DNA of 64,000 bases, taken from the NCBI GenBank assembly GCA_023416745.1, contig JAEZHF010000089.1, forward strand, positions 9,168 to 73,167, given 5' to 3'. A program made the position numbers and the translations under genes. The DNA comes from Bacillota bacterium. GTDB lineage: Bacteria > Bacillota > Clostridia > Christensenellales > SZUA-584. Below the pieces are notes generated by a model. That model saw nothing but the letters and a program-made list of their open reading frames with translations, ran no database searches and was not told where the DNA came from. Below are positions 43,476 through 52,316 of the stretch, piece by piece. Position 1 is the first letter of the stretch, and every line of letters begins with the position of its first letter.

Positions 43476-44501
43476 ATGATACTTGATATCAACGGGAAAC
43501 ATAACGATCATATAATACAGGCGGCGCAGGAGATAAAAAGCGGGGGTCTTGTGGCGATGCCGACCGAGACAGTGTACGGTCTCGCGGCCAGCGCTCTCAA
43601 TGAAGCGGCTGTGGCTGGTATTTTTGCGCTTAAAGGGCGTCCGCAGGATAATCCGCTGATCGTGCACGTGGACAGCGTGCCCATGGCGCGGGAAATCGCC
43701 GAGTTTGACGAGCGGGCAAAGCGGCTGGCAGCGGCGTTCTGGCCGGGGCCGCTGACGATGGTTTTAAAGAGCCGCGGCGTGGTGCCGATGGGCGTGACGG
43801 CAGGGCTGGATACGGTGGGCGTGCGGATGCCGGACTGCGACGCGGCGCTGGCGCTCATATCGGCCGCGGGTGTGCCGCTGGCCGCGCCCAGCGCGAACAA
43901 ATCGGGAAGCCCCAGCCCCACGACGGCGGCGCACGTCGCACAGGATTTTGGCGATGGGCTGCTGATACTGGATGCAGGGGATTGCGGCATCGGCGTGGAA
44001 TCTACTGTTGTGGATATGACGCGGGAGAACCCTGTGATACTCCGGCCCGGCGCGGTCACGCAGGAGATGCTGGCCGAGGTGATCGGTCCGGTGGATGCGG
44101 CGCAGGCATTTGAACCGATGGAGGAAGGGCAGCCGTCAGCACCCGGCATGAAATACCGCCACTATGCGCCCGCGGCGCGGATGACGGTGGTGGAAGGCGA
44201 AACGGTCTCGGTGGCCGAGGCGATCAAATATCTGTACGACAAGGACCTAAAGAAGGGTGAGAAGCCGCTGGTGATGGCGGCGAGGGAAAACAAACGGTAT
44301 TATGGACGTCGCGATGTGGCCGTAACGGGCCGTAACGAGGATGCGCGCGAGGCGGCGAGAAGCTTGTACGCTTTGCTGCGCGAGGCGGACGAGCAGGGTT
44401 TTACGAGTATATTGTTTGAGGCCGTGCCGAGGGCCGGCATCGGATTTGCCGTTATGAACAGGGTCTATAAAGCGGCAGCATATAATATAGTGAGAGTATA
44501 G
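43476..44501 (+). CDS. L-threonylcarbamoyladenylate synthase (Sua5 type)
   Basis: The 341-residue protein has the YrdC domain (about 10-200; GGLVAMPTETVYGLAASAL, KGRPQDNPLIVHV, VPLAAPSANKSGSPSPT). A C-terminal Sua5 domain follows after the linker PGMKYRHYAPAA, the classical Sua5 hinge. It makes threonylcarbamoyl-AMP for the t6A37 modification of ANN-decoding tRNAs. The phosphatase gene follows after 17 bases, as is common in Firmicutes (ywlC-ywlE). Confidence 0.95.
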   Translation: MILDINGKHNDHIIQAAQEIKSGGLVAMPTETVYGLAASALNEAAVAGIFALKGRPQDNPLIVHVDSVPMAREIAEFDERAKRLAAAFWPGPLTMVLKSRGVVPMGVTAGLDTVGVRMPDCDAALALISAAGVPLAAPSANKSGSPSPTTAAHVAQDFGDGLLILDAGDCGIGVESTVVDMTRENPVILRPGAVTQEMLAEVIGPVDAAQAFEPMEEGQPSAPGMKYRHYAPAARMTVVEGETVSVAEAIKYLYDKDLKKGEKPLVMAARENKRYYGRRDVAVTGRNEDAREAARSLYALLREADEQGFTSILFEAVPRAGIGFAVMNRVYKAAAYNIVRV

Positions 44502-44518
44502 GAGGAGAAAAGCGAAAA

Positions 44519-45001
44519 ATGAACGTTCTTTTTGTGTGTACGGGCAACACATGCAGAAGTCCCATGGCGGAAGAACTGGCTGACGATGCGGCAGGCCGAA
44601 GTACCCACTTAAAAGATATGGCATTCAAATCGGCCGGTACATTTGCGTGCGAGGGCGAACCGGCCACTCCGGAAGCGATTGAGGTGATGGAGGAGCTGGA
44701 GCTGGATCTTGGCAAGCACGAGGCACAGCAGTTTGACCGCGACCTTGCGGAATGGGCTGATTTGATTCTGGCGATGGAGGCGCGGCACATCGAAGAGATG
44801 GAAGCGATGGCTCCGGACGAGGAGAGCAAGATGCACACGCTGCTCGGATTTGCGGCGGGTGTGGACGGATATCCGGGTGAGAGCGCATATGACGTGATGG
44901 ACCCGTACCGCGAGCCGCTGGACGAATACCGCGCGGCGCGTGACCAGATAGCACAGGCGGTGACCTGTGCGCTGAAGAGGATAGAACTGATGGAACGGTG
45001 A
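44519..45001 (+). CDS. Low-molecular-weight protein phosphatase
   Basis: The 160-residue protein starts with the P-loop VLFVCTGNTCRSPMAEEL (Cys and Arg of CX5R) and has the general-acid Asp in DVMDPYREPLDEY near residue 130. The Thr in CTGNTCRS is the residue linked to arginine-phosphatase specificity in YwlE, so a protein-arginine phosphatase is likely. It sits in the sua5 operon with GGAGG upstream and ends at a strong terminator. Confidence 0.92.
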   Translation: MNVLFVCTGNTCRSPMAEELADDAAGRSTHLKDMAFKSAGTFACEGEPATPEAIEVMEELELDLGKHEAQQFDRDLAEWADLILAMEARHIEEMEAMAPDEESKMHTLLGFAAGVDGYPGESAYDVMDPYREPLDEYRAARDQIAQAVTCALKRIELMER

Positions 45002-45013
45002 ATATAGAATTTG

Positions 45014-45041
45014 GGCAGGCGAAAAACGGCCTGCCTTTTTT
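45014..45041 (+). terminator. Terminator of sua5-phosphatase
   Basis: GGCAGGC pairs with GCCTGCC across an AT-rich loop and is followed by TTTTTT. Confidence 0.88.
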
Positions 45042-45295
45042 ATTGCTGTTTACAGGGTTGTTCAGGTTATATCGGTGTATCGTACAGAGATTGTTTTGTG
45101 CGCCGCTCCAGCGGATTCCTTGCGGGGAATGATAGGAGATGTGGAGGCGCAGCGGGCAACCACAGGCCGCTGCTGCGGCAGATGCATAAGCGATTGGGTG
45201 CCGGAATGAGGTGGGGGTATTTGGAATGACTTGCCTGTACAGGGGCGGCAGCGCATAGTATAATGGACGAGGGGTTAAAAGGGGGGTCTGATGAT

Positions 45296-47335
45296 ATGCA
45301 AAAGATAAAACCGGCGGCCTTACTGGTGTTGTGCCTGTTGATGGCGCTGACGTTTATGGCGTGCGGGGTGAAGACGCCGGTGCAAAGCTATGACTTATCG
45401 GCGTATATGGATGCGTTTGAGGCGATGGACTGGGATGCGATGTGGACGCATGTGTCTTCCGACGCTGAGGTTGACAAGGATACATTTTTGCAGAAATATG
45501 AGGCCATATTCTCCGGCCTTGGCGTGGAAGAGGTGGAGGTGTCCGGCGTGGCCGGGCCGGATGCGGACGGCGTCTGTACCTACAGTGCCACTTACAGGAC
45601 GAAGGATTACGGCGAATTCACCAACGCATACACGCTGACCGTGCGGCCGGGCGTTGGCGGCGGCGGGGTGATGTGGGATTATTCGCTGATATTCCCCGAG
45701 ATGGAAATGGGCAGCCGCGTACGCGTGAACACGCTGACAGCCAGCCGCGGCGAGATATTCGCAGCAGACGGCACGCTTTTGGCAGCTAATGGCTATGCCG
45801 ATACGGTGTACATGGATATCGACACGGTGCAGGACATTGTGGCTGTGGCTGCGGTAGCGGGTCCGGTAACCGGGCTGTCCGCTTCGGAAATAACGGAAAA
45901 GTTCAACAAGGCGAAGGAAAGCGGCACACAGTTTGTGGCGCTTAAGGCTTTTGTCCCGGGTGGGCTGACGGAGGAGCAGCGGCAGAGTCTGCTGGCTGTG
46001 GAGGGTCTGGGCATCGACGACAAAATGTATACGCCAATACGCGAGTATCCGCTTCGTGACAGCGCGGCGCACATGGTGGGCTATATGGGTTACCCGCTGG
46101 ACGAAGAGGGGAACGCGGCGGAAGAGAAGTCCGGTGTGTCCGGTCTGGAGCTGGCGTACGATGCGCAGATGAAGGGACAAAACGGCAGGATCGTCTATAT
46201 CGAGGACCGGTGGGGGCGCAATATCCGGACGCTTTGGGAGCAGCCAAAGCAGGAGGGGCAGGATTTGCGGCTGACGATAAAGCCGGATTTGCAGCAGACC
46301 GCATTTGATGCGCTCAGTACGAATCTGGATTATACCAAGGGGCAGTCGGGCGTTGCCATCGTACTGGACGCCAAAACGGGTTTCGTGGAAGCGATGGCGT
46401 CGTATCCGTCGTATGACAACAACCTGTTCACTTTCGGACTGTCGGACGAAAAATGGAGTTTTCTTCAGGCGTCAGAGAGCAACCGGCCTTTGTTTTTCCG
46501 CGCCACGCAAGGGCAGTATCCGCCGGGCAGCGTGATTAAGCCTTTCACCGCGGTGGCAGCGCTGGAAGCCAATGCGATCACGCCCGAGACGCAGTTTGAA
46601 GGCGAGATCGTGGATAATCAGTGGACGCCCACTGTTTCCGGATGGGACGGACGCTATATTACACGCGTGGACAACTCGGGCACACCGCTGAAGCTCTATA
46701 ACGGACTCATCAAATCGGACAACATTTATTTTGCGTTTATTGCGATGAAACTGGGTGCTGAGAAGTTCACCGAGTATTTGGAGCGCGTCGGCATGGAGGG
46801 GGAAGTGCCGTTTGACCTGCCGGTAAAAGAGGGCAACCTCATCAATACTGGCGAGAAGATGACGCTCAGCCGGCTGGCGGATTCGGGCTATGGGCAAGGG
46901 CAGCTGCTGGTGACGCCGCTGCAGATGGCGGCGATGTATACCGCGTTTGCCAACGGGTCGGGAGATATGATGACACCGGTGCTGGTGGAAAAGCTGTGCC
47001 GCATGGACGGGCTGGATTACAATACGGTGAGCAAGACGGCGCCCACAGTTTGGATACAGGGTGCGGTTAAGAGCGGCACGATGGATACGTTGACGCCCAT
47101 ACTGCATGACGTGGTGGAGGAAGGCACCGGCAAACCCGCGCGCATCAGCGGCGTCAATATCTCGGGGAAGACAGGCACCGCCGAGATAGGTGATGATAAA
47201 TCCCGCGAGATATCCTGGTTTGCGGGGTATTGGGTGGACGGATACTATGACCGGCTCGTCATCGTGATGGTAGACGTGGCGACGGAGGAGGGGCCGGTGA
47301 AGTTTAAGATCGCCAAGGCGCTGCTCAAGCCGTGA
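45296..47335 (+). CDS. Class B penicillin-binding protein, lipoprotein type (MecA/PBP3-like)
   Basis: ATG 45296 gives 679 residues. A short signal peptide ends at FMACG near residue 24, which suggests lipid anchoring. An NTF2-like MecA N-terminal domain (about 35-135) precedes the PBP dimerisation region (SRGEIFAADGTLLA) and the transpeptidase. Catalytic motifs are GSVIKP (SxxK), KSDN (SxN) and ISGKTGTAEIG (KTG). The architecture matches intrinsically low-affinity class B PBPs. It cross-links peptidoglycan outside the membrane. A TATAAT lies at 45259-45264. Confidence 0.93.
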   Translation: MQKIKPAALLVLCLLMALTFMACGVKTPVQSYDLSAYMDAFEAMDWDAMWTHVSSDAEVDKDTFLQKYEAIFSGLGVEEVEVSGVAGPDADGVCTYSATYRTKDYGEFTNAYTLTVRPGVGGGGVMWDYSLIFPEMEMGSRVRVNTLTASRGEIFAADGTLLAANGYADTVYMDIDTVQDIVAVAAVAGPVTGLSASEITEKFNKAKESGTQFVALKAFVPGGLTEEQRQSLLAVEGLGIDDKMYTPIREYPLRDSAAHMVGYMGYPLDEEGNAAEEKSGVSGLELAYDAQMKGQNGRIVYIEDRWGRNIRTLWEQPKQEGQDLRLTIKPDLQQTAFDALSTNLDYTKGQSGVAIVLDAKTGFVEAMASYPSYDNNLFTFGLSDEKWSFLQASESNRPLFFRATQGQYPPGSVIKPFTAVAALEANAITPETQFEGEIVDNQWTPTVSGWDGRYITRVDNSGTPLKLYNGLIKSDNIYFAFIAMKLGAEKFTEYLERVGMEGEVPFDLPVKEGNLINTGEKMTLSRLADSGYGQGQLLVTPLQMAAMYTAFANGSGDMMTPVLVEKLCRMDGLDYNTVSKTAPTVWIQGAVKSGTMDTLTPILHDVVEEGTGKPARISGVNISGKTGTAEIGDDKSREISWFAGYWVDGYYDRLVIVMVDVATEEGPVKFKIAKALLKP

Positions 47336-47437
47336 GGTTACTTTGGTTTTGCACATGATATATGGTATAGTGATTCTGCGCCGTAATTGATGCGGCGACC
47401 GATTATGCGGGCGCAGGTCTGCAGATGGAGGAATGGA

Positions 47438-47899
47438 ATGATCACGAGCGCATTTTTACGCGGCACGGAGGACTTGAGCGAGCCTTTTGCGATACGCCGG
47501 GCGGTGTTCATCGAGGAGCAGGGCGTGCCGGAGGCGGAGGAGTACGACGCGTTTGAGGAGCAGGCGCTGCATCTGATGGTGTATGTGGATGAAATATCGG
47601 CGGCGACGGGGCGGCTTTGGCACGATGGAACCAAGTTCAAAATCGGGCGGCTGGCCGTGAAGAAAGAATTTCGCGGGCAGAAGATCGGCGACCTTGCTCT
47701 GCGGGTGCTCATCTACAAGGCGTTCTCAACGGGTGCGGAGGAGCTGTATATCAGCGCACAGACGTATATCATGCCCTTTTACCGCAAATTCGGTTTTCGC
47801 GAATACGGGGAAGAATACATGGAGGCGGGACTGCCGCACTGGGCGATGAAGGTGGGCAAGGACGATGTGGTCTATCCGTCCGCTTGCGGCGGGCATTAA
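47438..47899 (+). CDS. GNAT family N-acetyltransferase
   Basis: ATG 47438 with GGAGG upstream gives 153 residues. FAIRRAVFIEEQGVPEAEEYDAF near residue 15 (by position) and the acetyl-CoA loop KEFRGQKIGDLALRVLI near residue 75 identify the ElaA/YjcF-type branch of GNAT. The target is unknown. Four genes from here to the PHP protein run on one strand with short gaps. Confidence 0.9.
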   Translation: MITSAFLRGTEDLSEPFAIRRAVFIEEQGVPEAEEYDAFEEQALHLMVYVDEISAATGRLWHDGTKFKIGRLAVKKEFRGQKIGDLALRVLIYKAFSTGAEELYISAQTYIMPFYRKFGFREYGEEYMEAGLPHWAMKVGKDDVVYPSACGGH

Positions 47900-47917
47900 G
47901 CGAGGAGACGGCATATA

Positions 47918-48316
47918 ATGGAATTGAGCATGAAAGCGGGGCAGAAAGCCCGCGTGGAAAAGACAGTGGAGTATAAGGACACCGCCAAGGCGGTGGCGAG
48001 CGGGCTGGCGGAGGTATTTGCCACGCCGTCCATGATCGCGCTGATGGAGAACGCCGCGTATCTCGCGGTGCAGCCACAGCTGCCGGCAGGGATGTCCACT
48101 GTGGGCATACGCATCGACGCACAGCATATGGCGGCAACGCCGGTGGGTCTCAAGGTGTGGGCCGAGGCGGAGCTGGTGAACGTGGACGGGCGCAAGCTGA
48201 CATTCGACATCACGGCGTACGACGAGATCGAGAAGATAGGCGTGGCGCGGCACGAGCGGTTCGTCATTGACGAGCAGAAGTTTCTTGCCCGTGCGGAAGC
48301 AAAGGAGAAAAAGTGA
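47918..48316 (+). CDS. Hotdog-fold thioesterase (FlK-like)
   Basis: 132 residues with the layout of the fluoroacetyl-CoA thioesterase FlK family: ATPSMIALMENAAYLAVQPQL (helix with the conserved Glu-Asn), then STVGIRIDAQHMAATPVGLKV. The Thr/Glu/His triad of FlK has counterparts in TPS, EN and QH. The real substrate in this organism is unknown. The end overlaps the GTG of the PHP gene by four bases. Confidence 0.88.
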   Translation: MELSMKAGQKARVEKTVEYKDTAKAVASGLAEVFATPSMIALMENAAYLAVQPQLPAGMSTVGIRIDAQHMAATPVGLKVWAEAELVNVDGRKLTFDITAYDEIEKIGVARHERFVIDEQKFLARAEAKEKK

Positions 48317-49149
48317 GGCTGGACCTGCACGTACACACGAATTTCTCTGACGGGGATTATTCGCCGCAGCAGATCGCGCAGATGGCGCGGGAGGCGGGTC
48401 TTGACGGCGTGGCGATTACAGACCACGACGAATGCCGCGGCTTTGGCAAGCTGGAGCCTGTGCCCGGGCTGATACTGATATCCGGCATCGAAATCGCGGC
48501 GCACGAGGGTGGCAGCGAGGTGCACGTGCTGGGGCTGGGCATAGATTGGCGGCATGAGGCGATGGCCGGCTACTCTGAGCGGGCGACAGGGCGGCGGCGG
48601 CGGCGGGCGCAGACGGTGACGGAAAAGCTGCGGGCGGCGGAGTATGATATAGAGCTGGCAGACGTGGAGCGCGCAGCGGGCAGCGGCATGATCGGGCGGC
48701 CGCATATTGCGCGGGCGCTGGTGGAAAAGGGGTACGCAGAATCGGTGGGCGACGCTTTTGATCGGTTTGTTGGGCGGCAGGCACCCTTTTATGTGTCGCT
48801 GGAGAAGATCAGTGCGGCGGACGCGGCGGCGATGATACTTCAGGCGGGCGGCAAACCGGTGCTGGCGCACCCGGGGCTCTTAAAACCCGGCATATATGAC
48901 TCGCTGGCGGAGAAACTGACGGATGCGGGATTTTGGGGCATCGAGGCGTATCACCCGTCCCATACCGACGGGCAGTGCCGGATTTATGAGAGCGAAGCGC
49001 GCCGCCTCGGCCTTTATGTATCGGCGGGCAGCGATTTTCACGGCACGCTGGGACAGGGGACTGTGCTGGGCAATGAGAAGCGCGGCGGGGCTTACCTGCA
49101 AAAGAGCTTTCAGGTGCTGTCGGATAGCCTGGGTTCTGTAATGAGATGA
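48313..49149 (+). CDS. PHP-domain phosphoesterase
   Basis: The GTG at 48313 overlaps the upstream stop (GTGA). 278 residues with the PHP metal ligands in order: DLHVHTNFSDG, ITDHDECRG, ISGIEIAAHEG, LAHPGLLKP and SAGSDFHG. This is the family of RNase AM/YciV (3',5'-nucleotide phosphatase). The likely activity is removal of phosphate from 3',5'-bisphosphates or short RNAs. Confidence 0.92.
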   Translation: MRLDLHVHTNFSDGDYSPQQIAQMAREAGLDGVAITDHDECRGFGKLEPVPGLILISGIEIAAHEGGSEVHVLGLGIDWRHEAMAGYSERATGRRRRRAQTVTEKLRAAEYDIELADVERAAGSGMIGRPHIARALVEKGYAESVGDAFDRFVGRQAPFYVSLEKISAADAAAMILQAGGKPVLAHPGLLKPGIYDSLAEKLTDAGFWGIEAYHPSHTDGQCRIYESEARRLGLYVSAGSDFHGTLGQGTVLGNEKRGGAYLQKSFQVLSDSLGSVMR

Positions 49150-49290
49150 GAACGCGGGCTGCGCGTCAGCTGGCAAAATGGTATATCGGTATATGGTGAA
49201 TGCAGACAATATAATTGTACAAATATGATACTTGATGGGGAAATGGAAAAATGTCCGTGTCCAGAACGCGAATTTTCGCCGATACCGATA

Positions 49291-49319
49291 TTGATTGTGC
49301 GGGATATAAATGCTACAAT
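49291..49319 (+). promoter_or_regulatory. Promoter of prs
   Basis: TTGATT (49291-49296), a 17-base spacer and TACAAT (49314-49319), 46 bases before the start codon. Confidence 0.65.
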
Positions 49320-49365
49320 ATGCCCGTAGCAGAGCAAAACACGTTTAAAGTGGGGTAAAACAGAA

Positions 49366-50349
49366 TTGAATTCCTTTGACAGCGATATAAAGATATTCGC
49401 AGGCTCCTCCGGTATTCCTTTCGCCAAGAAAATGTGCAAGTATCTTGGCAACGACCTCGGCGATTCTGAGGTGATCACCTTTTCAGACGGAAACATTTTT
49501 TTGAGAATCAAAGAGACGGTGCGCAACAAAGACGTATACGTCGTCCAGCCGATTGGCATGAACCCGAACAACGAATTCGTAGAAATATTATTCTGGATGG
49601 ATGCACTCAAACGCGCAAGCGCCAATTCGGTGACCGCGCTGATACCGTATTTTTCATATGCGAAGGGCGACAAGAAAGATGAGCCCCGCGTATCCATCCG
49701 CGCACGCGTGTGCGCTGAGAGCATTGAGCTGGCCGGGGCAGACCGCATCGTGGTAATGGACCTGCATGCTGCGCAGGTGCAGGGCTTTTTCAAGAAGCCG
49801 GTGGACCACTTGCTGTCGCTGCCCATCATGTGCGAATATGTGAAGGGCCTGGACATCATGGACAACATCTGCGTGGTATCCCCCGACGCGGGCTATGCCA
49901 AAACCGCACGGAATTACGCGGACTACCTGAATTGTTCCGTGGCCATCGGCGACAAGACGCGCTACGGGCATGATGAGAATGCGCACGTGCTGTCCGTCAT
50001 TGGCGACGTGGAGGGCAAGAACTGCATGATCGTGGACGACTTTACAGTGTCGGGCGGAACGCTGGTGGACATGGCCTGCGCGTTGAAGCGCAAGGGCGCC
50101 AAGCGCATCATTGCCTGCCTGTCTCATGTGATCGTGCGGGAGAAGGGCTTGAAGGCGATTGAGGACAGCCCGATTGAGATGCTGGTGGGTACGGACAGCG
50201 TGCAGAACCCATATCTGTCCAAAAGCAGCAAATTCGTGTCTGTATCGGTGGCACCCTTGTTTGCAGAAGCGGTGCTGCGCATACACGAGAAGGAATCCGT
50301 CAGTCCGCTGTTCTCCAAGGTGCCCAAAAAAGTTGTGGAGGAAATCTGA
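49366..50349 (+). CDS. prs: Ribose-phosphate pyrophosphokinase
   Basis: A TTG start with GTGGGGT upstream gives 327 residues. The PRPP synthetase blocks are IKIFAGSSGIPFAKKMC (start), DLHAAQVQGFF with the catalytic His, SPDAGYAKTARNYA and the PRPP loop IVDDFTVSGGTL. It makes PRPP from ribose-5-phosphate and ATP for nucleotide, His, Trp and NAD synthesis. Sequence details (KPVDHLLSLP, a longer flexible loop) differ from the Bacillus enzyme and resemble a divergent clostridial group. Confidence 0.94.
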   Translation: MNSFDSDIKIFAGSSGIPFAKKMCKYLGNDLGDSEVITFSDGNIFLRIKETVRNKDVYVVQPIGMNPNNEFVEILFWMDALKRASANSVTALIPYFSYAKGDKKDEPRVSIRARVCAESIELAGADRIVVMDLHAAQVQGFFKKPVDHLLSLPIMCEYVKGLDIMDNICVVSPDAGYAKTARNYADYLNCSVAIGDKTRYGHDENAHVLSVIGDVEGKNCMIVDDFTVSGGTLVDMACALKRKGAKRIIACLSHVIVREKGLKAIEDSPIEMLVGTDSVQNPYLSKSSKFVSVSVAPLFAEAVLRIHEKESVSPLFSKVPKKVVEEI

Positions 50350-50462
50350 CAACTTTGCAAGCATGGCGTTTATTAAATGCATAAAACTGATCCCGCGCTG
50401 CTCAAAACGTCCGGGATCGAACGCAAAATGAAGTGGTTTGATTGAGATATTGCAAAAACATC

Positions 50463-50490
50463 TTGCGTTTTATCTGATCGCTGGTATAAT
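50463..50490 (+). promoter_or_regulatory. Promoter of a very short transcript
   Basis: TTGCGT (50463-50468), a 16-base spacer ending in TGg, and TATAAT (50485-50490). A terminator hairpin starts 17 bases after the -10 box. Confidence 0.6.
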
Positions 50491-50496
50491 GGTAGC

Positions 50497-50551
50497 AAGA
50501 CAACGGCGTTTTGCATAAAGGGTGTCATGCCTTTTAAGTAAAGCGTTTTTT
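50497..50551 (+). ncRNA. Candidate small RNA formed by one terminator hairpin
   Basis: From the predicted start a nearly continuous 15-base-pair stem (50507-50521 with 50531-50545, one A-A mismatch) closes on an 8- to 9-base loop and is followed by TTTTTT (50546-50551). The product would be about 55 nt. No open frame fits. Confidence 0.45.
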
Positions 50552-50581
50552 AGTTTGGAAAATTTCCCGCATCGATTCCCG

Positions 50582-50619
50582 CCATTCCTATGGCTTGAGT
50601 TGCTGGCGGAATGGTTTTT
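50582..50619 (+). terminator. Second hairpin-T run before the ANTAR gene
   Basis: CCATTCC and GGAATGG pair around a 19-base loop and run into TTTTT. It isolates the ANTAR gene promoter at 50626-50654 from upstream transcription. Confidence 0.6.
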
Positions 50620-50625
50620 CGAATA

Positions 50626-50654
50626 TTGTATGTCAGACGGCGGTAGTCTATAAT
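50626..50654 (+). promoter_or_regulatory. Promoter of the ANTAR regulator
   Basis: TTGTAT (50626-50631), a 17-base spacer and TATAAT (50649-50654). Confidence 0.7.
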
Positions 50655-50718
50655 AGAAGCTGGAAACCTGACGGGGCAGAACGATATACCGGCAGACGGC
50701 TGCAAGACGGAGCGTAAA

Positions 50719-51309
50719 GTGGAAAAAGCAAAGATCACCATCGCCCTGCAGAATGGGGAGGCAGCGGAGAAAATTAAATTTGCGTGTCAGCGCAGCGGTT
50801 ATCTGGTGGGCGACGTATGTGTCTCCGGCAACGAAGCGATACGGCGCGTGCGGTCGGAAGCGTCGGACATACTGCTGATCAACTTTGAGATGCCGGATAT
50901 GACCGGTCTTGAGGTGGCCACGATCATCGGCGATGAGAACCTGTGCAGCGTGGTGCTGTTTGTATCGCCCACACAGTGGGACTTTGCCGAGGACATGGTA
51001 TCGGACTACGACATCACGCTGTTTGTGAAACCCATCAACGGTGTGGTGCTGTTAAGCACGCTGGAGGTGGTGCTGCAGAACCGCCGCCGGATCCGCAAGC
51101 TGGAGACCGAGCTTTCCAAGCTGAAGCGGGGCATGGAGGACCGCAAGCTCATCGAAAAGGCGAAGGGCATTCTGATGAAGCGCAAGAGCATATCGGAGGG
51201 CGAGGCTTACCGCCGTATACAGAAGATGAGCATGGATTCCCGCGTGGCGATGCGCGACATTGCGAACAAGATTATCGAATTGTCCGAGAAGAAGCCGGGC
51301 GGGGGATAA
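50719..51309 (+). CDS. Response regulator with ANTAR RNA-binding output domain
   Basis: A GTG start with GGAG 6 bases upstream gives 196 residues. Residues 5-120 form a receiver-like domain, but the DD pocket is degraded, and at the usual phosphorylated Asp position the sequence reads LLINFEMPDMTG (Asn instead of Asp). A coiled coil (about 120-145) leads to the ANTAR domain (LIEKAKGILMKRKSISEGEAYRRI). ANTAR proteins bind paired hexaloop RNA hairpins and prevent termination. The missing phospho-Asp suggests phosphorylation-independent control. No sensor kinase is adjacent. Confidence 0.9.
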   Translation: MEKAKITIALQNGEAAEKIKFACQRSGYLVGDVCVSGNEAIRRVRSEASDILLINFEMPDMTGLEVATIIGDENLCSVVLFVSPTQWDFAEDMVSDYDITLFVKPINGVVLLSTLEVVLQNRRRIRKLETELSKLKRGMEDRKLIEKAKGILMKRKSISEGEAYRRIQKMSMDSRVAMRDIANKIIELSEKKPGGG

Positions 51310-51343
51310 GATCAGAATGCTCTGAATAGAAGAACCGATTCCG

Positions 51344-51368
51344 AAGGCCGCTTGAATGCGGCTTTTTT
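51344..51368 (+). terminator. Terminator of the ANTAR gene
   Basis: GGCCGC/GCGGCT stem with a 6-base loop and TTTTTT. Confidence 0.85.
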
Positions 51369-51425
51369 GATTTCTTAATTAGAAAGGCTATGTCACAACA
51401 ATAAGTTGATAATAGCGGTTTTTAT

Positions 51426-51449
51426 AAGGAGAGCGTTTCCGCTCTCCTT
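51426..51449. terminator. Hairpin near the left end of the element
   Basis: AAGGAGAGC and GCTCTCCTT form a 9-base perfect stem with a 6-base loop, followed on the plus strand by GTTTTC. It lies just after the lipoprotein gene end on the minus strand. Confidence 0.55.
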
Positions 51450-51473
51450 GTTTTCACCTCGACAAACTGGGGT

Positions 51474-52101
51474 TTATACATCGTACTTTTCAACAACAAG
51501 ATGCTCTATGATATCCTCTGGGGAAATATTGGTATCTACTGGATAAGAAAATTCAAACTGGTCTCCGTTTTCCCACCAGAAAATATAAATATTATCAAAC
51601 AGTTCCCCAAAATAGAACATTGTGTTCTCAAAATGTTCAAGGTTATAGCGAGTAAGCCGTTCATTGACTTTTTCGGCTGTCTCATACCCTTGCGACCACG
51701 AGAATACTGCTCGTTCCGAGTAATCGTCTGTTTGATAAAGAATGGCAGTCCCCTGAAGGACGAGCATAATGGTCTCGTTCTGAAAATTCCAGCAACGGAT
51801 TTTCTTTCAAGAGGTAAATATGCTCTTTGCCATAAAGTTGAGGTCCCCATGGAAAATACACATTTTCTGCCCCAGTCTCTTTTACTTCTTTTATATTCTG
51901 CAATACCTCTTCTACTGTGCTGAATTCCACAGAAGGAGGAGCGCCACCTACTTCTTCTGTGTTCTGTATCTCCGATTCCATTGGTATGCTGATATCTTCG
52001 GAAACTGTTGCTTCGTCCTTTGGTAATGTATTAGAAGAAGAACAAGCAGTCAAAAGCATAATAATCGCAAAAGCAAGAGTAAAAGCAATTATTCTTTTCA
52101 T
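51474..52101 (-). pseudogene. Frameshifted lipoprotein gene carried by the element
   Basis: From ATG 52101 (GGAGG upstream) the first frame encodes a lipoprotein signal peptide (MKRIIAF...LLTACSSS) and an acidic linker, then VEFSTVEEVLQNIKEVKETG and FPWGPQLYGKEHIY. Near 51770-51812 the coherent reading changes frame and continues as TIMLVLQGTAILYQTDDYS and then FENTMFYFGELFDNIYIFWW to a stop at 51474. A single-base indel in this interval would restore one product of about 208 residues. I do not recognise the family; the mature domain looks like a small secreted DUF. It is either a pseudogene or a sequencing error. Confidence 0.7.
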
Positions 52102-52150
52102 ATCTAACACCTCCACAAATTCTAATTAGGCGACCAGCGGAACTGCTGGT

Positions 52151-52316
52151 CTATTTGTTAAATCTCTGCATTTCACAGATTTCAATGTTGCCATCACGAA
52201 AGTCAAGAAGATGTTCCTTTTCTCCGTGTCGCTTTCTTTGGCATAGTTTTAAGGCTTTCCTGCTCTGTAAGGCTCAATTTGTTGATGATATTAAGTGCAT
52301 CTTTAATAGTAGGCAT
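52151..52316 (-). pseudogene. Frameshifted small gene carried by the element
   Basis: ATG 52316 follows AAGGAG by 9 bases. Frame 1 reads MPTIKDALNIINKLSLTEQE. The likely continuation shifts frame at an A-run after that and reads LCQRKRHGEKEHLLDFRDGN to a TAG at 52151. Together they would be a helical protein of about 55 residues. The good ribosome binding site shows that it was once translated. It is not recognisable as a known antitoxin, though size and helix-rich start would fit a small regulator. Confidence 0.5.
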
